Of a DNA stretch of 64,000 nucleotides, positions 54,405-62,490 are shown one piece after another. A model generated the notes under the pieces. That model saw nothing but the letters and a program-made list of their open reading frames with translations. It was not told the DNA's origin and made no database searches. Position 1 is the first letter of the stretch, and each line of letters opens with the position of its first letter. The position numbers were made by a program, and so were the translations under genes. Origin of the DNA: Paracoccus lichenicola (GTDB taxonomy: Bacteria > Pseudomonadota > Alphaproteobacteria > Rhodobacterales > Rhodobacteraceae); NCBI RefSeq assembly GCF_009708075.1, contig NZ_WMBT01000007.1, positions 62,001-126,000 on the forward strand, in the 5' to 3' direction.

Positions 54405-55046
54405 TGGCAGGAGTGTCACGATGGTGATGTTGTCCGGGGTTCCCACGACGCTGCTGCCTGCAAGCAGCGTAATTGTTAGACCACAGCCTTAAAACCCCTT
54501 GCGAGGTGAGAACAATACCTGCAACCGCACGCTTGGCGTGTTGGTGAGCGCCGCAAGCCAGTCAAGGGAAACGAGGCCGGGCGACGACCAATGGCCTCGC
54601 CTTGGCTTCTGCAATACCCCTTTCTGCTTCAGCGCCGCTTGCGGCCTTTCCGGGAACCCATAGCCGCGGCAAAGGCCATGCGGCCTGCCATTATGGGCAT
54701 GTATGACATCTCGGCTTTCTGCCGGCCAAGAACGGCCCCTGGCCGCCGGTCGGCCTTTGCAAACTGCGGCACTGCAGTTCCCCAGATCGGACGCTGGCGC
54801 AGAGCGCAGCAAGATCGATCATGAGTCGTCCGCACGGGACCGAGCTGCCGTTTGCAGGTGCAGCGCGCCTTGATCAACGATCGTTGCCGAGCTCTGGAAG
54901 TCGACAGTGAACTTCGCCTCCAATGATATGACCGCGCCCCTCTCGCGGACCCCCTGTGGCACATCGACGCTGTCTGGCAGTTGAACCATCAGGGATGTTC
55001 AAGATCATGTTCGCGATGGTCACTCACCGCGCAACGCGTCGCTCCT
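54405..55046. other. Noncoding stretch, 642 bp
   Basis: No gene can be supported. Base composition is somewhat more AT-rich than the rest, and short frames on both strands have no recognisable motifs. Possibly an inactive repeat or decayed genes; a search of the genome for further copies would tell. Confidence 0.4.
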
Positions 55047-55440
55047 TCAACGGAAGCCGACGCGCTGCACGTCGATCCGGGCAACGTGATCCCGGCCGTA
55101 GGCGACGACGGCAACCGAGGTCAGGCTGGCGGGTCTGGGCACGCGGCGCAAGAGTGCGCCGGAGGGGGCGCAGGCCTCGAACGGCGGACGGATCTCGCCC
55201 ACCCCTAGGTCACTTCGAAGCCGGCCTGACAGCATTGCCAGGGCAGGAGGGTACGCCGGTGTGCAGGTGCACGAAACAGCGCCGGTCATTGCCGCGCAGG
55301 ACAAGCCGCCCGCCGGACGTGCCGTCCGGCGGGCGGCCTGGAAGCGCGATCCGCATCTGGATGAACCCGCCCCGGTTGGCGGTGCTGACGCGACCGGTCA
55401 GCCGCCGTATCGTCATGTCCCCGATGGACTCCGGCCGCCT
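55047..55440 (-). pseudogene. CIA30-family protein remnant
   Basis: Two pieces in different frames: TIRRLTGRVSTANRGGFIQM at about 55360-55420 and LTSVAVVAYGRDHVARIDVQ near 55060-55150. These match the middle and the last strand of the complex-I intermediate-associated protein 30 (CIA30) fold. The middle third is missing or shifted. It directly follows the DUF427 gene. Confidence 0.65.
55305..55337. terminator. 14-bp perfect palindrome inside the CIA30 remnant
   Basis: GCCGCCCGCCGGAC (55305-55318) pairs perfectly with 55324-55337, loop of 5 nt. It could end the leftward DUF427 transcript. Confidence 0.4.
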
Positions 55441-55462
55441 GAGACGCGTGTCGCCTGGCAGC

Positions 55463-55936
55463 TTACCAATGCCGCGTTCCGGGCGCACCCTTGATCTGGC
55501 CCTCCAGATTGGGCGTGACCCATCCGCCGTAGAAGTCGCCCGGTTGCGGCATGACGCGCGACTCACCGACCCAGGCCTCGTCCATCAGCCCGGCGTAGAA
55601 GGCGACATGGCCGGCAAGAGCGGCAAACCCCGCGGTGGGGTGGTCATAGGCCCAGGCCGCGCGCGGGGCGGTCTTTGCTCCGGCGATCACGTCGAAGTAG
55701 CGCGCCACGCCCTTCCATTCGCAGAAGCTCGTCCCGGAAACCGGGCGAAGGCTGGCCTGCACGTCGCCTTTCGGCAGGTAGTAAGTCGGCGCATGGTGCG
55801 TCTCCAGAACCCGAAGGGCGCGGACCGTTTCGGCGACGACGGCGCCGCCCAGAACGACCCTGATCCGATGCTGCACCGGCTCGACCCTCGGCGGGCGCGG
55901 GTAGGATTGGACGTTTTCGCGCGGCAGGTCGGTCAT
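55463..55936 (-). CDS. DUF427-domain protein
   Basis: 157 residues, a single DUF427 domain: VVLGGAVVAETVRALRVLET, THHAPTYYLPKGDVQASL, CEWKGVARYFDV and AWAYDHPTAGFAALAGHVAF, and an ending FYGGWVTPNLEGQIKG typical of complete members. Small beta-rich protein of unknown function. The upstream small membrane gene overlaps by 4 bp. Confidence 0.88.
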   Translation of the reverse strand: MTDLPRENVQSYPRPPRVEPVQHRIRVVLGGAVVAETVRALRVLETHHAPTYYLPKGDVQASLRPVSGTSFCEWKGVARYFDVIAGAKTAPRAAWAYDHPTAGFAALAGHVAFYAGLMDEAWVGESRVMPQPGDFYGGWVTPNLEGQIKGAPGTRHW

Positions 55937-56157
55937 GCAAAGGCCCCGCCGACAAAACGAGCGAGCACGGCTCCGGCGAGTCCGATATGGACCAGCGCCA
56001 CAGAAAGGCCGCGCAGCCGCTTGAACCGGACCTTCGCCCCCGCATCTGTGGCGTAATTGATGACAAGCATCAGTACCTCGCGGGCTGCAAACCCGAAGGA
56101 ATGGAGCACCATGCCCCCGAACAGCAGCGCCGTGGCCAAAAGGGCAAGGGTCAGCAT
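55933..56157 (-). CDS. Small two-helix membrane protein
   Basis: 74 residues with two hydrophobic segments (LALLATALLFGGMVLHSFGF and ALVHIGLAGAVLARFVGG) around a basic loop (KVRFKRLRGL). No family recognised. GGAG at 56166-56169 fits ATG 56157; a TTG two codons upstream is less likely. Overlaps DUF427 by 4 bp, so they are probably co-translated. Confidence 0.65.
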   Translation of the reverse strand: MLTLALLATALLFGGMVLHSFGFAAREVLMLVINYATDAGAKVRFKRLRGLSVALVHIGLAGAVLARFVGGAFA

Positions 56158-56216
56158 GGGCAATCTCCGCTAGCGAAGTCAGGCTTGAGACAAAGGTAAC
56201 GTCCCTTGCCGCGGTT

Positions 56217-57557
56217 TCAACGCGGCATCGTGGCGCGACGGCAATAGGCTTCCACCATCGGACGCAGGGCGACGCGCGCCTGCAGTTTTGCTGCCATCAG
56301 ATACATGCCACCGATCTTGCGGTGCAGAAACAGTGTCGCGGCAGGGGGCACATGGGCAAGCTCGCGCTCATTGCCGATGGCAAGCCCCATGTCGCGCAGG
56401 CGCACCAGCAGGTCGCTGCGCCCGAAGTCGAACGGTCTCTCCTGTCGCAGGGGTGTCATCGCGATGTCGAACATCGACTGGATCAGCGCCTGATGATGCG
56501 GGGCGGTTGCCGGGCCGAAATACCCGATGCGCTCCATCGCGGCCCGAGTCTCCTCTGTCCCGCCATCGAGGGCCACCCGTGCAAGGGCGCGGAAATCGGC
56601 GACAAGCGGGGGCGCGATGGCTTGCACGGCCCCGAAATCCAGAAGCACGATGCGGCCCGTCCTGGGATCGTAACGGTAATTGGCCGGATTGGGATCGGTC
56701 TGCATGAGCCCGAAGGCAAAGAGCTCGCGCAGGACAAGGTCGATCAGTGCCGCGGCCAGACGGTCGCGCAGATCTTGCGGTGCCCCCGCCAGACTGTCCA
56801 GCGGCGCGCTGTCCAGATAGGTCATCGCCAGCACTTGCGGCGTGCAGAGATCTGCCTGCAGTTCCGGCAAGACGAAGATGTCCGAACCTGCAAGCAAGGC
56901 GCCGAACCGCCCAAGGTGCCCCGCCTCGGCCACATAGTCCGCCTCGACATGCAACTGGCGCTTCGCCTCGGCCATCAGGGGCGCTAGGTCCATTCCGCGC
57001 GGCAGCACCCCTGGAAGCCGCAGGAGGGTTGCCATGTTATCGACATCGCTGTCGATGCTCGCGCGCACGCCGGGATACTGCACCTTGATCACAAGGTCGC
57101 GGCCGTCGCGCGTGACCGCCCGGTGGACCTGCCCGATCGAGGCCGCCGCAAACGGGCGCACGTCGAACCGGGCAAAGCGCTTGTGCCAGCCCTCGCCCCA
57201 TTCGGCGCTCAGCACGGTCTGCAGCTGCTTGGGCGGCATGTGGCGGGCATCGTCCCGCATCCGGCCAAGGATTGCCGTCAACTCGTCGGGCAGGACAAGC
57301 CCGGTATCCATCGACAGCATCTGCCCCAGCTTCAGCGCCGCACCCCGCAGATGCGACAGCCCGGCGGTGAGGCGCAGCATGTTGGCCGGCGTCAGCAGAA
57401 GCTGCGCTGCGTCGGGCCGTCTGCCCTGTGCCAGCGCCCGCAGCCCGCCCGCCGCGACGCCGCCCGCGATCGCGGTTGCGATGCCGCCGAACTGCAACAG
57501 CCGCCCGACACGGCCGGTCGGCACGGCGGCGCCGGCATCATCATGGTCCCGAGGCAT
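56217..57557 (-). CDS. ABC1/UbiB-type atypical kinase
   Basis: 446 residues of the AarF/ABC1/UbiB family. The N-terminal KxGQ motif appears as ALKLGQMLSMD, the Ala-rich loop as FAAASIGQVHRA, the Lys as VIKVQYPG, the catalytic/metal region as QTDPNPANYRY and LLDFGAVQA. Members support ubiquinone synthesis or lipid homeostasis. The C-terminal hydrophobic helix of UbiB is not obvious. Same direction as the small membrane and DUF427 genes. Confidence 0.88.
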   Translation of the reverse strand: MPRDHDDAGAAVPTGRVGRLLQFGGIATAIAGGVAAGGLRALAQGRRPDAAQLLLTPANMLRLTAGLSHLRGAALKLGQMLSMDTGLVLPDELTAILGRMRDDARHMPPKQLQTVLSAEWGEGWHKRFARFDVRPFAAASIGQVHRAVTRDGRDLVIKVQYPGVRASIDSDVDNMATLLRLPGVLPRGMDLAPLMAEAKRQLHVEADYVAEAGHLGRFGALLAGSDIFVLPELQADLCTPQVLAMTYLDSAPLDSLAGAPQDLRDRLAAALIDLVLRELFAFGLMQTDPNPANYRYDPRTGRIVLLDFGAVQAIAPPLVADFRALARVALDGGTEETRAAMERIGYFGPATAPHHQALIQSMFDIAMTPLRQERPFDFGRSDLLVRLRDMGLAIGNERELAHVPPAATLFLHRKIGGMYLMAAKLQARVALRPMVEAYCRRATMPR

Positions 57558-57571
57558 GGCGGACCTATCCT

Positions 57572-57901
57572 TCAGCCCGAGACGGCGGGGGCCTGCCTGC
57601 GCAGCCGCCGCAGGTGCCGCCGATAGATGACAGGGGCCAGGACGACGTCGTAGATGCGGTTACGCATCCCGCAGATACCGCGCCGTGGGATCGCAGCCTT
57701 TGCATCCGCAAAGTCCGGGTGATCCGACACGATCCGGCTCGCGGCCTCTCCGACGATCATCAGGCTCATCACCATGGCGCGCTGCGTCCGAAGATCTGCC
57801 AGGAAATCCTCTTCGGCCATGCCTTCCGTAAAGGTGAGGGCATCGGCTGCTGCCGTCACCATCTGCAGGATGTAGTCTGAGAGTCGATTGTCTGCGCTCA
57901 A
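57572..57901 (-). CDS. HepT-like toxin missing its active-site motif
   Basis: 109 residues, HEPN-domain toxin partner of MntA: RLSDYILQMVTAAADALTF, then RTQRAMVMSLMIVGEAASRI and the MRNRI start of the active site. Family members read RNxxxHxY here; this protein reads RNRIYDVV, so the His is absent, and the tail (VIYRRHLRRLRRQ) is unlike the family. It overlaps the antitoxin gene by 4 bp. Probably inactive toxin. Confidence 0.75.
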   Translation of the reverse strand: MSADNRLSDYILQMVTAAADALTFTEGMAEEDFLADLRTQRAMVMSLMIVGEAASRIVSDHPDFADAKAAIPRRGICGMRNRIYDVVLAPVIYRRHLRRLRRQAPAVSG

Positions 57902-58197
57902 ACCGGGAGCGCCTGCCGCAGGACTTCCGCACGGATGTGCGCAGGCAGGTCCATCGGGGTCTTCACATCGACCCGAACGCCAAGTGCTTCTTCCAGCGCA
58001 TCCTGCAAGCCCCCAAGATCGAAGAGCGTGGTCTCCGGCAGAGGTTCGACCAGCACATCCAGGTCGCTGTCTGCCCGATCCCTGCCTGTCAGAACGGAAC
58101 CGAACACCCGGGGATTGGCCGTGCGATGCCGGACCGCAAGTTCACGGATCAGGTTGCGCCCGTATTGCAGGGCTTGGGATGGCGTCTGGCTCTGCAT
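57898..58197 (-). CDS. MntA-like minimal nucleotidyltransferase antitoxin
   Basis: 99 residues. FGSVLTGRDRADSDLDVLVE is the GSx10DxD nucleotidyltransferase signature; it would AMPylate the HepT Tyr in type VII toxin-antitoxin systems. GGAGAAC lies 9 nt before ATG 58197; an upstream TTG (58215) is possible. First gene of the pair. Confidence 0.88.
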   Translation of the reverse strand: MQSQTPSQALQYGRNLIRELAVRHRTANPRVFGSVLTGRDRADSDLDVLVEPLPETTLFDLGGLQDALEEALGVRVDVKTPMDLPAHIRAEVLRQALPV

Positions 58198-58449
58198 CGC
58201 AAGGTTCTCCTGCAACTAATATAGGTGATCTGGGGGCAACAGCCAATCCGTGATCATGCCTCGGGAGGCACCAGGTTGTCAGGCTCTCTGTTCGCTGCGA
58301 GTGGCATGAACGACTGTTTGTCCAGGTTGCCGCAATCGCCATGCCGCATCGCCATGGGCTGCACAAAGCGACTCGGAAATCTCGTGATACCATTGAGCTT
58401 GTCGGATCATCCGAAGTCAGGGAGGGGGTGGAGGACAGGAGGTCACACC

Positions 58450-59082
58450 ATGTCCATTGATCTTCTTCCTGCGCTCCGGCCTGAACGTCCTGCCTGGAAC
58501 AAGGGGCGCATCGTCGGCCAGAAACGCCCGCTGCTGCCGAAACACCTCTGGTCGATCCGGGTTCGCCTGGAAATGGCGGACAACAAGCGCGATCTTGCGT
58601 TGTTCAACATGGCCGTCGACAGCAAGCTTCGAGGCTGCGACTTGGTCTGCCTGAAGGTCCGGGATGTCTTCGCTGCCGGAAGGGTGAAGGAGCGCGCCTC
58701 GGTCACCCAGATCAAGACGGGCAAGCCGGTCCGCTTCGCGCTTACCGAAACCACGCGTCATTCGCTCGAAAGCTGGATCGCCGATCCAGAGATGCTTGGG
58801 CTGGAATATCTCTGGCCCAGCCGACTGCACGGCAGCGTGCATCTGTCGACTAGGCAATATGCGCGGATCTTGCGCGGATGGGTTCTCTCGATCGGTCTCG
58901 AGCCGAGCGCCTATGGCACGCATTCGATGCGCCGGACCAAGGTGGCGCAGATCTACAGGAAGACGGGCAACCTGCGGGCGGTTCAGCTTCTGTTGGGCCG
59001 CACCAAGATGGACAGCACAGTTCGATACCTTGGTGTCGATCTCGACGATGCGCTGACGTTGTCAGAGGGGATCGACCTGTAA
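58450..59082 (+). CDS. Tyrosine recombinase, short form
   Basis: 210 residues consisting of a catalytic domain with only a short N-terminus. LRGCDLVCLKVRDV holds the first Arg, THSMRRTKVAQIY the His-x-x-Arg pair, and LLGRTKMDSTVRYLGVD the nucleophile Tyr (near 196). The usual LGH is LGR here. It lacks the SAM-like core-binding domain of phage integrases. AGGAGG just upstream supports ATG 58450. No attachment site could be located. Confidence 0.82.
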   Translation: MSIDLLPALRPERPAWNKGRIVGQKRPLLPKHLWSIRVRLEMADNKRDLALFNMAVDSKLRGCDLVCLKVRDVFAAGRVKERASVTQIKTGKPVRFALTETTRHSLESWIADPEMLGLEYLWPSRLHGSVHLSTRQYARILRGWVLSIGLEPSAYGTHSMRRTKVAQIYRKTGNLRAVQLLLGRTKMDSTVRYLGVDLDDALTLSEGIDL

Positions 59083-59500
59083 TTTGGAAGCCGGCCGGCC
59101 CATTCCTGCCGCTCGGCCTCCGTCCACTCCTGCGGTGCCGCATCCCCAAACCAGCCGCTCGTGCTACTGCAGCATCTCGGGAACTGCTCCACGGACGGCT
59201 CCGATCCCTAGGATGACCGACGAGCCCGTAGCCCATGCTTCCCGATATCGAGCCGCTGCGCATCTTGCGCTTCGAGCTTGCCCGGCCGGTAGGAGGCTTC
59301 GTGGCACTCCTGCCCGATCTCATTGCTGCCCTGGTCGTTTTGGTTCTGACATGGTTGGTGGCGCGCTACGCTAAGGCGGGGCGAGGCCCGGCTTCTCCGG
59401 CCTTGGCACCAGCGCCCGGCGCTCATCGCGGAGGAAGGAACAAGATGCCTATGGCGAGTGTTCCAAAACAGACGGTACCAAAGCATGGGAGAGGTCTGGA
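59083..59500. other. Noncoding stretch with a channel-gene fragment
   Basis: 418 bp between the recombinase and the ABC transporter. Contains the fragment listed at 59235-59390. No other gene is seen. A GGAGAGG ribosome site for the transporter lies at its right end. Confidence 0.45.
59235..59390 (+). pseudogene. Possible MscS-type channel fragment
   Basis: The frame reads FVALLPDLIAALVVLVLTWL and VARYAKAG, like the first membrane helix of small MscS-family channels, then loses any similarity. Only a 5' end; identification is tentative. Confidence 0.4.
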
Positions 59501-60271
59501 ATGAAGATGCGTATATGGATAGGCGCCTCGGCGCTGGTTGTGGGAGCGCTCTTCTTTGGACCGGCGGCTCAGGCCGATGATCTGGCCAGGATCCGGGAGG
59601 ACGGCAAGATGAGCGTAGCGCTGTCCGGTGCCTTTCCGCCCATGAGCTTTGTCGACGAGAACAACGATGTCGTGGGCTTCGACGTCGATATCGGCTCCGA
59701 GCTTGCGCGCCGCATCGGAGTGGAGCCAGAGATTGTCACCACCGCCTGGGAGGGCATCATCGCCGGTCTGGTGACCGGGCGGTTCGACACCATCGTTGGA
59801 TCGATGGGCATAACCGAGGAGCGCAAGCAGGCGGTCGATTTCGTGGGCCCTTACTACCGCTCGGGCCTGGCGGTTTTTGTCATGCCGGATTCGCCGGCCC
59901 GGTCCTTGGCCGATCTTTCGGACAGGACGATTGGCGTCAGCATCGGCACCTTGTCCGAACAATGGGCCAACGACCGCGGCGGCTGGACCGTGCGCACCTA
60001 CAAGGGCTTGCCGGAACTGTACCTGGAACTGAAGGCAGGCCGGATCGACGCCTTCATAGACGATGACGTGCCGGTGCTGGCAGCGATCAAGGGCGGCGAG
60101 AACTTTCGCCAGATCGAGGACGACACTCTCCCTGTGTCGGACATAGGCATCGCTATCCGTAAGGACAGTCCTGAGCTAAAGGCCGCGCTGCAAAAGGCCT
60201 TGGACGACATGATGGCCGATGGCACCTATATGGAGATTTCCAATAAGTGGCTGGGCGCGGACATGCGTTGA
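59501..60271 (+). CDS. Amino acid ABC transporter substrate-binding protein
   Basis: 256 residues, polar amino acid-binding family (SBP_bac_3). Signal peptide (IWIGASALVVGALFFGPAAQA), then LARIREDGKMSVALSGAFPP, GFDVDIGSELARRIGVEPE, IVGSMGITEERKQAVDF and GTYMEISNKWLG. No lipobox, so it should be free in the periplasm. First gene of a four-gene transporter; ligand specificity cannot be told. Confidence 0.92.
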   Translation: MKMRIWIGASALVVGALFFGPAAQADDLARIREDGKMSVALSGAFPPMSFVDENNDVVGFDVDIGSELARRIGVEPEIVTTAWEGIIAGLVTGRFDTIVGSMGITEERKQAVDFVGPYYRSGLAVFVMPDSPARSLADLSDRTIGVSIGTLSEQWANDRGGWTVRTYKGLPELYLELKAGRIDAFIDDDVPVLAAIKGGENFRQIEDDTLPVSDIGIAIRKDSPELKAALQKALDDMMADGTYMEISNKWLGADMR

Positions 60272-60335
60272 GCATTGGTCGGACTGGCTGCCACTCGCGC
60301 GGTGACAGGCGGCGTGCCTGCTGGAGATTGGCAGG

Positions 60336-60998
60336 ATGGATCTGGATCTGATCATGCGGACCACCCAATTTCTCGGGGAGGCCGCGCTGATGACCCTGGC
60401 ATTAACGGCCGGTTCGCTGGTGCTTGGCATCTTGGCAGCCGGTGCCATTGTCGTCGCCCGCCTTTCCCGCTGGACGGCAGTCCGGGCGCTGGTGGCTGCT
60501 TATGTCAGCGTGATGCGGGGAACACCGCTTCTGGTGCAGCTGTTCGTCCTTTATTTCGGCGGGCCGCAGATTGGGCTGACCCTGTCGCCCTTTGCCGCCG
60601 GCGTCGTCACCTTCGGGCTGAACATCGCGGCCTACATGTCCGAAGGGTTACGCGGCGCGATCCTGTCCGTCGACAAGGGCCAGACAGAGGCCGCTCGAAC
60701 ACTCGGATTCGGCCGACTGGCGACGATGTTCCACTTCATCCTACCGCAATGTGCAGCGCTGATGATCCGGTCCTTGGGCGTCAACGCGGTGATCCTGATC
60801 AAGGGCACGGCGCTGATCTCTACCATCGGGGTCGTGGACCTGACCTATTCGGCGCAGCGGATCATGACATCCAGCAGCCAGCCCTTCGAGGTGTTTGGAA
60901 TCGCCGCCGCCTACTACATGCTGATCGTTTTCGGCCTGACACGGATCATGCGGCTGGCGGAACGGCGCTTTGCCCTGCCGGACGAGGCGCGGGCATGA
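60336..60998 (+). CDS. Amino acid ABC transporter permease (first)
   Basis: 220 residues, HisM/GlnP-type inner-membrane permease with about five membrane segments. VMRGTPLLVQLFVLYFGGPQ is the first conserved loop, and EAARTLGFGRLATMFHFILP is the EAA cytoplasmic loop that docks the ATPase. It overlaps the next permease gene by 4 bp. Confidence 0.92.
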   Translation: MDLDLIMRTTQFLGEAALMTLALTAGSLVLGILAAGAIVVARLSRWTAVRALVAAYVSVMRGTPLLVQLFVLYFGGPQIGLTLSPFAAGVVTFGLNIAAYMSEGLRGAILSVDKGQTEAARTLGFGRLATMFHFILPQCAALMIRSLGVNAVILIKGTALISTIGVVDLTYSAQRIMTSSSQPFEVFGIAAAYYMLIVFGLTRIMRLAERRFALPDEARA

Positions 60999-61651
60999 AC
61001 CTCGATTTCTCGGTCGTGCCACCCTTTGCCGGAGCGCTGGCCATCGGCGCCCTTTGGACGATCCTAATCACCGCACTGGCCGGGGCAATCAGCCTGATCG
61101 TCGGGATCGGTCTAGCACTTGCCCGGATTTATGCCCCGGGCTGGATTCGGGCGCTGCTGGCGGTGCCAGTCTTCATCATCCTGGGCACGCCCTTGCTGCT
61201 TCAGCTCTTTCTGGTCTATTATGGCCTGTCGCAGCTGGGCCTCCGTCTACCCGCCTTCTTTACCGGGGTGGTGGGCCTGGGCCTGCACTATGCGGTCTAC
61301 AACGCCGATATCCTGCGTGCGGCGATCCTTTCGGTCGAACAAGGCCAGTACGAGGCGGGCCGAGCGCTCGGTTTCGGCCGTGGGGCGACGCTGCGACATT
61401 TCGTGCTGCCGCAGGCGCTATATCGGGCGCTGCCGCAAATCGGGAACAACATCCTCGTGCTGCTAAAGGACTCGGTGCTCGTCTCGGCCATCGGGATTAT
61501 GGAGTTGGTGCTGTCGGCGCAACTGGCGATCAGCCGCACCTTCCGCCCGTTCGAGTTCTACATTTCCGTGGCGGCAATCTTCTACCTCATCAACCTGGCG
61601 TTGGAATGGGCGCTGGCCCGGATCACCCGCAGAACCGAGGCGATGCGATGA
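60995..61651 (+). CDS. Amino acid ABC transporter permease (second)
   Basis: 218 residues of the same family as the preceding gene: ILGTPLLLQLFLVYYGLSQL and the EAA loop EAGRALGFGRGATLRHFVLP. Two different permeases suggest a heterodimer. ATG 60995 and the downstream ATPase start both overlap neighbouring stops. Confidence 0.92.
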   Translation: MNLDFSVVPPFAGALAIGALWTILITALAGAISLIVGIGLALARIYAPGWIRALLAVPVFIILGTPLLLQLFLVYYGLSQLGLRLPAFFTGVVGLGLHYAVYNADILRAAILSVEQGQYEAGRALGFGRGATLRHFVLPQALYRALPQIGNNILVLLKDSVLVSAIGIMELVLSAQLAISRTFRPFEFYISVAAIFYLINLALEWALARITRRTEAMR

Positions 61652-62406
61652 TGACACCAATGGTGGAACTGAAGGGCCTGCGGAAAGTGTTCGGTAGGCT
61701 GGAAGTGCTGAGGGGCATCGACATGTCGGTGGACAAGGGGCAGATCCTGTCGCTGATCGGTCCCAGCGGGTCGGGCAAGAGCACGCTTCTGCGGTCGGTC
61801 AACCTGCTGGAAACGCCGACCGGTGGCGAAGTCTGGCTGGACGGGACACGGGTCAATGCGGACCTCAAGGGCCTCGCCTATGAACGTCATGTGAATGGGC
61901 TTCGCCGCGAGATGCAAATGGTGTTCCAACAGTTCAACCTCTTTCCACATCTGACCGTCATGCAGAACCTGACCATCGGGCCTATGAAGCTTCTGGGCTT
62001 GTCCAAGGCCGAGGCCGAGGCCCGCGGCGAGGAATTGCTGTGCAAGGTCGGGCTGGCGGAAAAGGCCTTGGCCTATCCGGCAAGGCTCTCCGGCGGGCAA
62101 AAACAGCGGGTGGCGATCGCCCGGGCACTGGCGATGCGTCCCAAGGTGATGCTTTTCGACGAGGTCACGTCGGCCCTTGACCCGGAATTGGTGGACGAGG
62201 TCAACGCGGTGATGAAGGATCTGGCTGCCGAGCATATCACCATGCTGATTGTGACCCATGAGATGCGCTTCGCGGCAGAGGTGACTGACTGGGCCGTCTT
62301 CATGGACGAGGGCATGGTGGTCGAGGAAGGCCCGCCCGACCGGCTGTTCAGCGACCCCGAGCATCCGCGTACCCGCAGCTTCCTGCGCAAACATCTGGGT
62401 GCCTGA
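61648..62406 (+). CDS. Amino acid ABC transporter ATP-binding protein
   Basis: 252 residues, complete ABC ATPase: Walker A GPSGSGKST, Q-loop QQFNLFPHL, signature LSGGQKQRVAIARAL, Walker B KVMLFDEVTSALDPE and switch His in VTHEMRFAAE. Closest in pattern to GlnQ/HisP. ATG 61648 and 61651 are adjacent. Its stop is immediately followed, in the same frame, by the truncated dnaE2. Confidence 0.95.
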   Translation: MMTPMVELKGLRKVFGRLEVLRGIDMSVDKGQILSLIGPSGSGKSTLLRSVNLLETPTGGEVWLDGTRVNADLKGLAYERHVNGLRREMQMVFQQFNLFPHLTVMQNLTIGPMKLLGLSKAEAEARGEELLCKVGLAEKALAYPARLSGGQKQRVAIARALAMRPKVMLFDEVTSALDPELVDEVNAVMKDLAAEHITMLIVTHEMRFAAEVTDWAVFMDEGMVVEEGPPDRLFSDPEHPRTRSFLRKHLGA

Positions 62407-62490
62407 CGCCCATCCGCCGGAGGTCCAGAGCCCGCTGCCTTGGTCAGATTTTCATGCGAAAGCGTTCGCGGCGGCGCTGGAAGCGGTGGT

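Noticed and set aside
53347..54413. 9-bp target duplication of the IS
   Set aside because: The flanking nonamers differ completely, and shifting the ends by a few bases does not help.
54489..54964. Overlapping minus-strand small frames downstream of the IS
   Set aside because: No motifs, start signals or conserved context; may be part of a dispersed repeat but this cannot be shown here.
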